Assembly: GCA_963969365.1 (NCBI GenBank)
Contig: OZ017758.1
Span: forward strand, 1,922,001 to 1,986,000
Source: Asterochloris sp. CNOR1
Taxonomy: Eukaryota; Chlorophyta; Trebouxiophyceae; Trebouxiales; Trebouxiaceae
Direction: 5' to 3'
Length of the DNA stretch: 64,000 nt
This document shows, piece by piece, positions 55,310 to 64,000 of the stretch (position 1 is the stretch's first letter; every line of letters begins with the position of its first letter). Both the position numbers and the translations under genes were made by a program. Below the pieces are notes generated by a model. The model saw only the letters and a list, made by a program, of their open reading frames with translations. It was not told where the DNA came from and did no database searches.

Positions 55310-57814
55310 ATGATTGCCAGGGGGCTTCTGCATTCTCAGACTTTCACTGATGGCCCAAAGACACAGCCAGGCAGCATGAGGCGTGGTATGTTCATCATGG
55401 CCAATGCTGCCATGCAAAGTGGAGGAAAGCAAGCCTTGTCCACATCAGGAGCTGGAATCCGTCAAGCTCAACATCCTACCTCAGCTTATGTTCACTTGCC
55501 TTTCTGCAAGCGGAAGTGCTTCTACTGTGATTTCCCCATCTCTGTTGTGGGGTCGAAACCAGAACTGCCTGGTGAGAAAACTCCCAGTTTACAGGGCCCA
55601 TGCAGGAGGACAAGCCACACTTGCTCAACATGCTAAGCCTCAGCCAATTGTACAGCCTCTCCGATTTTCCACTGCATCTGCAGGTGTTCAGCAAAGCATG
55701 GAGGAGTATATCCAGCTGCTGACAGCTGAAATCGGGGCTCAGCTGCAGCTTTCAGAGCAGCCTCTGCAAACCATATTCTTTGGGGGAGGCACACCATCAC
55801 TTGTGCCTCCCCAGGCTCTGCAGCGTATTCTGGCAGTGCTGGAGCAGCGATTTGGGATTGCATCTGATGCTGAGATAAGCATGGAGGCGGACCCAGGAAC
55901 CTTCAACGTTCAGGTGACTGGCAGGAGACTTCATCTGCCTGTTTGCTGGCAAGCCCAGTGGGGTTGCCGCGCACCCGGCCCACCAGGCTAGTGCTCTGCA
56001 GTGGTCTGGCAGTACAGGCAGCTGGCTGCACATTGTTGCACAGCTAATCTGCCTGGTTGTGCCTGCAGCATCTGCCAGGTATGTGTTAATCGTGTGCTGT
56101 GTTACATGCAGCGCCTGCAAGGCTATGCGGCACTGGGTGTGAACCGCTTCAGCATGGGCGTGCAGAGCTTCCAGCAGGAGATGTTGGCAGCCTGTGGGCG
56201 CTCTCACACACTGACAGAGGTCAGCACTGTAGGCGTGTCCATGGTCAGATCACGTCCAGGAGTTGCAGCATTAGACACACGTATGCATCTGCTTAGTACT
56301 TTGGTTTTGCTCAGCTGTCTGCATGTCCAGCATTCTGACAGGTTCCCTGCTGGCCTGCACAGCTCAGTGCAAGCTGTACGTGTCAGCTTCAGCGCTGCAT
56401 CTGCACTGCCATTTCGCATGCTGCACTCGTGAGGCACAAGTGTGTCCTGCTCGCCCTTTGGGGCTGCCCTGCTTGGAATCAGCGTAACTGTTGACCTCAA
56501 GTCTACCACTTACAGCTGCACAGCCCCTGTAGTGCTGCAGGTTCATGCAGCCATTGACGACATGCATGCAGCAGGCATCCAGAACTGGAGCCTGGACCTC
56601 ATCTCAGGCCTGCCCAACCTGACGGAGGATGTTTGGCAGCACTCCCTGGAGCAGGCAGTGGCAGCACAGCCTGCCCACATCAGTGTCTATGATCTCCAGG
56701 TCAGCCATGGGCATGGGCCTCAAACAACTGCATGGTCATCAGATCGGTACAGGCATCATTGCGACCCTTGGCAGCATGATGGCATCAGCGGAGCAGGCCC
56801 TCAGCTTGCCTGCTCATTGCCCCAGGCTGCATGGCTGTCAGACAGGCGCCTGCTAGGACAGGCAGCCTGTCCTCAATGAGGCTGCTCCTGTGTGGATGCC
56901 ACTGCAGCTTTGATTGGAGAGCTGTACCTGCTGTCTCAATCTGTGCAACAACTTCAGGACAGCACCCAGGACCACACGCTTTTGCCCTGCAGGTGGAGCA
57001 GGGGACTCTCTTTGCGAAATGGTACCAGCCGGGAGCGCAACCACTGCCATCGGATGACACCTCTGCGCAGATGTACCGTGCTGCCTCCCGGTCTTTGCAG
57101 GCAGCGGGTTTTGAGCACTATGAGCTCAGCAACTACGCAAAACCAGGCATGAGGTGGGACCCCTGTCTCAGGAGAATGTTGCTCACTCACTCCGCAGAGA
57201 CCATGCCATTCCTATTTCCGTGCATGCGGCAGCATCCAGGTGCAGCTTCTGCAGCCAAGCTGTGTGCAGGGGGCAGCACAGTGTGCACCCTGACAGCCTG
57301 GCTTCTGTGCTGCATGTGCAGGTGCAGGCACAACATGATGTACTGGCAGCATGGGCCCTTCTACGCATTTGGCCTCGGAGCAGCCTCATTTCTGGAGGGG
57401 CGACGCTTCAGCAGACCCAAAAAGATGAAGCCATATGCAAACTGGGTCAGCGACTTTTGCACAGCTGCAGAGGGTCGAGATGCAGGCCAGAGTGCTGCAC
57501 AGGCAGGCCACAGGAACGGCCATCCGGGAAGGCTGCCTGGCGCTCACATGGCTCAGCAAACTCCAGCAGAGGATCTGGAAGACCATGTAATGCTTTCCCT
57601 CAGGCTTGCTGATGGCCTGGACATGCAGCGTATACACAATGATTATGGCAATCAAGCTGCTCAGCGGGTGATGGCCGCCGTGCAGCGCCATGTGCAATCA
57701 GGCTTGGTGAAATTGCAGCCGCTTGAAGCAAGACTCCCCCGCATCTGTCTGGCAGACCCTGATGGCTTCCTTGTTAGCAATGACATCATTTCGGACATAT
57801 TTGTTGCTCTATGA
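55310..57814 (+). CDS. RSAD1: Radical SAM protein HemW/RSAD1 (heme chaperone, HemN-like)
   Basis: Member of the oxygen-independent coproporphyrinogen oxidase superfamily; the HemW branch binds heme and delivers it to membrane enzymes rather than oxidising coproporphyrinogen. Exons: 55310-55571, 55684-55913, 56112-56219, 56541-56699, 56993-57153, 57322-57814; phases agree, total 1413 nt (470 aa). The N-terminal ~55 residues look like an organelle-targeting extension. YVHLPFCKRKCFYCDFP carries the iron-sulfur cysteines C66, C70 and C73. Then come FFGGGTPSLVPP, EISMEADPGTFN, GVNRFSMGVQSFQ, SLDLISGLPN, HYELSNYAKPG and the HemW-type CRHNMMYW, which differs from true HemN. A glycine/alanine/histidine-rich stretch (about residues 355-385) looks inserted. 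The start is the first in-frame ATG; M23 is an alternative. Confidence 0.9.
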
Positions 57815-58185
57815 GCAGTCCCTGAAGTGAAAGCTGGAGTTACTTCATTGTCCACACCATCAAGGTGACACGGTTGAGACAGAGACCAGATTGCCAGGGA
57901 CCTGCCTGGTGCCACACACATTGCAATGCTACAGTGACCACAACACCACATGTAGTGACAGGCTGCCTGGCCTGGCCTTGCGAATACAGGTCACGGCAAG
58001 CACAGCAGGCATTCATGCAACCCCAGAAAGCCTCTAAAGCAGGAGCGAAGACCTGGTTGGTCACCACACTGTAGTCACGGTGACTTTGCTGGATATGTTC
58101 CAAGAACGCGATTGACGTCCATTGACTTGCAGCTTTCATGCCAGCTGTTGCCTCGCAGCTGTTACAGCAATCAGCAGCTGTATAA
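57815..58185. other. Intergenic region between HemW and the next plus-strand gene
   Basis: About 370 bases with no convincing coding sequence. TATAAA occurs at 58180-58185, directly abutting the proposed ATG at 58186, too close to act as its TATA box if that start is right. Confidence 0.4.
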
Positions 58186-59843
58186 ATGCAGAGTGCATCC
58201 ATGCTGCGATGTGGTGCTGCTGGCCAATCCGCCCATCAACACAAAGCTCAATCGAACTCCAGCCCCTCAGCTCCCCGACCTGCGATTGGCAAGGTCACAG
58301 ATACCCACTTCTGCCAGAGAAGAGTGAGCTTGGGTGCACCCTCAGAAAGTGTCATTTGCTGGGCTCAAGGACATGAGGCCACCCATTCTAAACTGCACTG
58401 GCACAGCCCATTGGCATTTGAGGCTGCACCTTGCAGGTCGCACTTCATGTACGTCATGCCATAAGTACATTACAGGACAGCCCAGCCCAGCAGCTGCCTC
58501 TGCGGATAGCAGAGCTGTACTATGCTGTGCAGCACCCAGCCATGCTGAATACGAGGTACTCTGAGGCGATCAATGTGAGTCAGGCTGGCAGCAACTGGTT
58601 GACAGGTTGACTTGATGTGGCGACGTCACAGGGCCGCAGATGCATTTGCCATCTGTGATCTGCTTCTTGAAATGGCATGATGGCACACATCACCTTTGGG
58701 CGCACACAGCCCCTTGGGGTACCGCCCAGTCTGGCTGCCAGAGGGGTTCTATCTGGCAGTGAGCCATTGCAATGCGCTGCTGTTGTGGCAATGCTCCCCT
58801 TGGTCCCGCATCCTGGGCTGCTGCAGTCAGCAAGCCATTGGCATCTGTAGGCCTTTGCCCAGGGAGCCATCACCGCCTATGAGTGCGGCTATGACGAGCT
58901 CAGTCTCCAGCAGGAGCTCAAGCGAGCACTCATCAAGGATGAGAGGGCCAAGCTGCAGGTGGGGGGCCCTGAGCAGGCCATGCCTGCCTGGTGCACTGCA
59001 GCTGCCTATACACTGCAGAGCTGTGGATGTGGGACGGCGCCAGCTGGCTGCTCCTGACTTGTGCACAAAGTGTTGACCTGTGTGCAGGTCAATCCTGCCA
59101 TGTGCCGGTCCCTTTGACAGGCTGCACAGGAATGAGCCGCCGAGGCTGCCAGCTGCCTGTACACCTGGACCAGCGCACCAGCATGCCCTTTTTCGAGCAG
59201 CTGAGATGTGCCCTGTAGGAGATTGATCAGCAGGATCTGCTGGTTTGCGTAAGCCTCATTTGGCTTACCATTATATTGGGATCACCTAGGAGTGTGCAGC
59301 GATGGGCAACAGGTGAGCAAACCTGTGGCAGGAGCGACCTGTCACTCGCTTCACCCAACAGTGCTTCACAGCAGACACTGGAAAGCTCAGAGTTGCAACG
59401 CTGCGGACTGCGACGGTGCAGGCCAGGCACTCACAAATGACACGTCCATGTTGTGGAGTGGCTTTGTGAAGCTGATCACAGATGGCTATTTTCACAGGCG
59501 CTGGGCATGGTGAGAGCAGTGGTGCACAGCTAGATTGCAGAACACAGCCTATTGATGCTGCCTGCATTCTCTCTGCTGGTCTTGGCGGCCAGCATAGCCC
59601 GAGATGCCTGTCTAGGACAAACCCTGCCTGATTGCTCAAGGGAAGCAGCTATCACAGTTGACATTCCCTGCATCCACCTTGCATCCACTGGCCTGCAGGT
59701 ACCCAGTGGACAGGTTGCAGATGGAGCTGTCCGCTATGACTGGCAGAAGTGAGCCACCGCACGTGGTAGCTGAGTACTCAAGGCTAGTCCAAACAACACT
59801 GAACAAGATTGCACCGCAATTTCCAGACAGCTCAGAGGGCTGA
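58186..59843 (+). CDS. Unrecognised, probably organelle-targeted membrane protein
   Basis: Exons with agreeing phases: 58186-58293 (MQSASMLRCGAAGQSAH.., a Ser/Ala-rich, acid-free, transit-peptide-like N-terminus), 58476-58574 (LRIAELYYAVQHPAMLN), 58851-58958 (GAITAYECGYDELSLQQELK). An exon starting at 59219 encodes EIDQQDLLVC and then VSLIWLTIILG, a likely membrane segment, ending at GTAAGC (59250) or GTGAGC (59313). The last exon, 59699-59843, encodes YPVDRLQMELSAMTG and ends at a stop after APQFPDSSEG. The join between 59219 and 59699 is not resolved; at least one small exon or a different donor is needed to correct the phase. I do not recognise the family. Placement in the plastid is an inference from the N-terminus. 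Confidence 0.55.
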
Positions 59844-60850
59844 AAGCGTGAGGACTCACCCAGAACTGCTATTTTACTGAACAGATGTGCTGGCTGTGTA
59901 TGGCAACAATGGTGTTGTATTTGCAGTTTGAGCTGCGGCTCATACATGCCTCAAGCTCAATGTGCTCTCGAGTGTTGGGAAATGCCTGCGGTTTAATCTG
60001 CTGCATCAGTTGACTTGAAGCGCTTAATGCTTGCAATCTTGCAATCGTGAATGAATGACATTTAAAAAGGTATTATTCTCTGCTCTCTCGAGCCTTCTCA
60101 GAAGCTCAGCAGATGTTATATCATCCACTTATGAGACCAGACCACGCATTCAGGGGCAGCATGTTGAATGCTTCTTAATTTTGCTGCAGATGGCTGTCAG
60201 CGCCCACAGCATTGTGCTGCTCAGCCCGCCCCTGCCGGGCTATTGCTGTCTGATCTCTCCCCTTCTCGCAGGCTGCCACCATTGCAGGCTTGTGAAGTCG
60301 CCTTTGCTGTTCAAGCCAGCCAAGGCTTGGTGCACCAGGGAGGTCGCTCCCTGCACTGCAGACTTCTGAAACCGCATTGGCACTGTTGACCGCCTGCCCA
60401 CCTGAGGCGTGGTGCATTGGGGAGGAGGTTGTGCCCTGTGCTGCCATCAGGAGGCCCCTGTTGCACTGCAGGGCTGCCTGCCTGAGGCGCACTCTGTTCT
60501 GTCAAACCACTGTCGCAGTATCAGCTTCTCGTTCATTGGCTGTAAGGGGTGTCTGGCAGCCTTTCCACATATTTCGATGCCATAAGGGGACATGAGGTGA
60601 TTGAGACAGCAACAGGAAGAGAGTGTGGTGCAGGGTCCAGCCCCGCGAGAGATAAATTTTGGAATATGGCATACCTTTGCCGGCACATACTGATGAGTGC
60701 ATCTGAGGATGAATGGCCCCTAAAGTATGGGCCAAACCAGTGCTCTTGCTTTTGAGTAATGCAGGTGGCAGCCCCCTGCTGGTTTGGCAGTGCTGCAAGG
60801 GTAAAGCAATGAACACCAAAGGCACTAGTCAAGAATGCAGGGCCTGGCAC
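59844..60850. other. Region without a supported gene
   Basis: Several short open frames on both strands but no exon chain, no family match and no strong repeat. GGCTGC and CCTGAGGCG-type words recur around 60260-60490 (for example GGCTTGGTGCACCAGGGAGG and GTGGTGCATTGGGGAGG), suggesting a diverged ~115-base duplication. Confidence 0.35.
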
Positions 60851-62620
60851 AGGAATGTAACAGCCAACAGCCTGGTCTCCAGGTTCTAAGCCTGCAGGCT
60901 CACACATGCTATGTAACCGGTGATATCTGTGGTGATATGCCACATGTTCCTTTTGGACTGCCCAGCAGTGGTTCACACCACAAGCACGCCATCAACGACA
61001 ACTGCAACCAACTGCTCAGTAGCCTCATCGGCCGCTGTAATCCCCAGCCAGCAGAGCTGCTTCCTCTGGGTGCTCCCTACAGCAGCTCTGATGCCTCTGA
61101 TCAAGACCTGAGCTGGCCGTGGCTGTTCCTGTGACTGCGCTCAAATTATCAAGGCATGCTCTGCAGTATAAGGCCGGCCTGTCTGAGCAGGCACAATGCT
61201 GCAGTGTCTGCCTTGGCAGCCACGCATCCATCAGTACAGGGTGCGTCCCTGCCAGAGATTCGAGCAGCGCTGTTCTGCAGCCGAGGCAAAGGTAATGCTT
61301 GCGCATGCAAGGACAAGAAGTTTACCTTCAAATGCTTGGCTGTGATCTGCAAGTATCAGGTGCTTGACCTCGGAGACATTTAGCCACCCATCCATAACGG
61401 GCATGACTGATGTGGTTGCACCATTGGAACGAATCGTGCCTTCGCCAAGTCAGGTGTGACAGGCATGGCTGTTCCTCAGCAACCTGATGTCTCTAGAACT
61501 GGTTTTTCATACTTTTGGGCCAAATCTTCCAAGCTAGGAGGTCATCCACCACTCCAGCCAGGTGTCTGCAGGCTTGATTGATAGCTACTTCGAGGAAAGG
61601 GGGAAGCAACTGACATTTAGTTGTGCTATGTGGCCAGCCCCAGGCTAATGACATTGTGGATTGGCTGCTCCACTGAACACATGGCACCTGGTGGTTGTCC
61701 ACACTGGGACCCAGCTTTGTTTCGCTCAGCATTCCAAGCATGGCTGGATATGAGCCATTGTCCCAGGTGAGGATTCTCAGCATCCTCCTTTCAGAGTATT
61801 GGCAGCTTGAGATGCTTGCCAGTGACTCCCGCCAGTGCCTTCAACCACTGCTTTATCTTCTTTGATGCATTCTCAACCCTGCATGCAGGATGAGCTGGCG
61901 CTGGTCAGGGAGGAGCCGCATCCCCTGCAGCAGCAGCGGCGCCTAGTGGCAGCAAAGCAGCAGCAGGACTCCTGTGCAAGGGCATCGCTGGCCCTGGCCA
62001 TGATCAACTTGGGTCTGTGCAGGTGGGCTGCAGCTTGTGCTTTCAAAGCACATGCCAGGGTAAGCATTGCATTCCACTTGATGGGCTTGTCTGCAGCAGC
62101 AAGGCAGAGGGCAACTGGTTGTCTGCTAGGCTGGGCAGCATCTGGAGGCGAGGATCTGTGTCAGGGGTGCAGGACATCTGCATTGGCAGCTTTGTTGGAG
62201 GCGCTCCCCAAGGCGGGCCATGTGCTTTGTGGGAGGTCTTTACGGGTCTTGCACCGAACAGCAAGCTCAAGAGCAGTGCTACACTGCCGTTAGCAACACA
62301 GTCCTGCCTCCTGGATGGTTGGCTGACTGGGCACCGGTGAAGGTACATGTCGGTCACAACATGCCTGCAGCTGTTGTTGCCGATGTGACAGAGGTCAGAT
62401 GAAGCAAGCTGGTCTCTAAGAGGCAAAATGATGAAGGGCTGAATACTACAGATGCGCTTTTCCAGACTCGCATGACCACTGACTTTGTAACAGATGCTTT
62501 GAGGGTACAGATGCAGCTAGTTCCAGGGCCTCAGGAAGCCCTCTTTTGCTACCTGAGAATCAAGTGTAGCCGTCACCAGACCTTGGCATCCACCCAAATC
62601 TGTTGACCAGGCTAGCTTCT
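60850..62620 (+). CDS. Possible multi-exon gene of unknown function (weak)
   Basis: Candidate exons with plausible splice edges: about 60965-61110 (NCNQLLSSLIGRCNPQPAEL), 61240-61292 (GASLPEIRAALFCSRGK followed by GTAATG), 61888-62020 (DELALVREEPHPLQQQRR to SLALAMINLGLC then GTGGGC), 62345-62393 (VHVGHNMPAAVVADVTE then GTCAGA) and an open stretch from about 62400 with LFQTRMTTDFVTDALR. The coding bias fits the neighbours, but I cannot join these in a single phase-consistent chain and recognise no family. It may be one gene, two, or partly spurious. Confidence 0.25.
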
Positions 62621-62673
62621 TACAGTCGCCACCTTCCCAATGTTTGGCTAGCCTACTCTGAAGTGATACTCTT

Positions 62674-63343
62674 TTACAGGACCAGCTGGGTCTGCAGACG
62701 CCTCTGAAAATTAGCGGCATCAAGAAACAGCTCGATGGTCAATTGACGCAAGTCTGAGCTCAGACCTTTCTCACGCAATATCAGAAGGAGGAGTGTGAGT
62801 TGCTTAGGCTCCACCCCACAGGCGCTGCATATGTTCGTGAAGCCTCTACACCCCTGCTTGTGCAACCATTTGGCGCACTGGACATGCCCAAATTTGACTG
62901 CACACAGTATCAGCGAGCTGAACTTGCAGGGACGCCTTTCCGGGGCTCGCAACTGATGCCAGCAGCCTCTGAACTCCTTATGATGATCCAGTTGGCGGAG
63001 CAGATCCAGGTGGCCTCCTTCAACCAGACCATCAACAAGGTTCCACCTTGCAGGATCTGGTAAAGGGTGGAGGGCTGCTGAAAAAAGGAAGTCGACAATA
63101 TCATGATGGCCATGACGACCAGCCGTCACCCAGACAATGTCAGAGAAAACGCCCTGTGCGGCTGATGGTTGCCTGGCACTGATGCGTCTGAGCATCTTGA
63201 GATGGCCCCCATGTGCTGCCGAGGCCATTGACTGCAAGGCAACATGTAGCCATAAGACGTTGATCGGGCAGAGGTTTGCACGCTGTCGTATGTCTTACCC
63301 GCATGTCTGTGTCATCTGTGATATCCATACCCCACGTGGACAT
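62674..63343 (-). CDS. Small ankyrin-repeat-like protein
   Basis: Two exons, 63343-63299 and 63231-62674, joined in phase 0 across a 67-base intron (GTAAGA..TTGCAG); 603 nt, 200 aa. The first exon encodes MSTWGMDITDDTDMR. The second has ankyrin-like helices: AHGGHLKMLRRI, AGRHGHHDIVDFLFSAA, LVEGGHLDLLRQLDHH and CAVKFGHVQCAKWLHKQGC, at about 32-45-residue spacing with the typical G-H-x-x-x-(V/L) pattern. The end, IELFLDAANFQRRLQTQLVL, is helical and lacks repeats. It is probably a protein-interaction module; the partner is unknown. The pattern resembles the divergent ankyrin families that are multi-copy in some protists and algae. Introns are short, like those of the F-box gene. Confidence 0.65.
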
Positions 63344-64000
63344 TCAAGGGCACCACCTGTTGCTGCTAGCCCACTTATGCTGGCACCATCCACAAGAGTA
63401 ACCTGCATACGAAACAAGCGAAGCTCAGTTGTAGTACATAGTTCTTTCGTTTTCCTGCATGCAGCAGCTGCTCAGCCTGCAAAAGGACCTTGCTGCACGT
63501 TGAAAACCCCAAAGGCCTCCTTGTTGCAAAGGCCTGTCTGTGATAGTGCTAGTGTTACCAAACGCCGCGTAAGCTGTCCATGTGTGCAACCAACAGAAAC
63601 AGTTGAACTCATGGTCGTTGCTCCGCGTGCATACTCACACCAGAACAGACAGCAAGCGCAAACATGTGAGCTGAAGGCATGGCAGGGACTTGCCTTAGGT
63701 GTGACGCCTTCAGGGAACCCAGCTTGTGTTGCAGGGTGCAACTTAGCTTACTTTAGGTCTGCCAAAATAATAGAAACACGGTCAGTGCCTCTCAGAGCAC
63801 TAACTAAGCATGGCTGTCTGTCAGTAGCGAGGAACTGTCTCATCTACCTCACAAGCATCGTTGCACCTCCGAGGAAAATTGCCACATCACTTTCAAGCCA
63901 GCTGAATCCCGCAATGTCTATCAATCACCAGGCCGGCTGCCCGCCTGGACAGGCTCTAGGCAACTGCCTGCGCAAGCGCGCGCTGCAGCAAAGTGGGATG
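63344..64000. other. Terminal stretch without a supported gene
   Basis: No convincing exon, RNA gene or repeat was seen. It presumably includes the promoter of the minus-strand ankyrin-like gene just after 63343. A minus-strand frame at 63472-63741 has no recognisable content. Confidence 0.4.

Noticed and set aside
58178-58185. TATAAA before the plastid-type gene
   Set aside because: It touches the proposed start codon, leaving no room for a transcription start and leader.
62674-62760. Plus-strand reading DQLGLQTPLKISGIKKQLDG after a CAG
   Set aside because: It is the complement of the ankyrin-like gene's C-terminal exon, which has the better family signal; no upstream exon joins it in phase.
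1-64000. Transposons, CRISPR arrays, rRNA or tRNA genes
   Set aside because: No transposase or reverse transcriptase domains, no long terminal or inverted repeats, no regular spacer array and no recognisable structural RNA were found.

Overview
The window is nuclear DNA of a eukaryote, most likely a green alga of the trebouxiophyte type (Coccomyxa or Trebouxia-like). The genes are broken into many exons with GT..AG (sometimes GC..AG) introns, the coding bias favours G/C at third positions, introns are mostly hundreds of bases long, and the gene content is plant/algal. This assignment is an inference from gene structure and homology recalled from memory; no search was run. Genes were rebuilt by joining exons whose splice phases agree and whose translations follow the known order of conserved blocks in each family.

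Layout. (1) 353-6817 +: translation initiation factor eIF2B delta, 10 exons, complete (531 codons). (2) 7111-~12.74 kb -: cysteinyl-tRNA synthetase, 12 recognisable exons, converging on eIF2B delta. (3) 13046-17361 -: a CCDC77-like coiled-coil protein, 9 exons, 500 codons. (4) ~17.5-28664 +: an LSD1/FLD-type lysine demethylase with SWIRM and amine-oxidase domains, about 19 exons, divergent from CCDC77. (5) ~29.3-29.7 kb +: unrecognised exon. (6) 29844-30878 -: F-box/LRR protein, 3 exons. (7) 31072-55038 -: ASCC3/Slh1-type double-cassette Ski2-like helicase, about 24 kb and some 40 exons. (8) 55310-57814 +: radical-SAM HemW/RSAD1 protein, 6 exons, divergent from ASCC3. (9) 58186-59843 +: unrecognised, probably organelle-targeted membrane protein. 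(10) ~60.8-62.6 kb +: weak candidate exons. (11) 62674-63343 -: small ankyrin-like protein, 2 exons.

The genes do not form a pathway, although three (eIF2B delta, CysRS, ASCC3) serve translation or ribosome quality control. There are no rRNA, tRNA, CRISPR or recognisable transposon genes.

The most unusual feature is in the introns. Many contain degenerate tandem copies of the neighbouring exon's edge together with its splice site, ranging from a nearly perfect 80-bp duplication (52383-52542) to badly decayed relics. This occurs in four separate genes (eIF2B delta, CysRS, LSD1, ASCC3) and suggests that introns here grow by tandem duplication across splice junctions. Three GC-AG introns are also supported by reading-frame phase.
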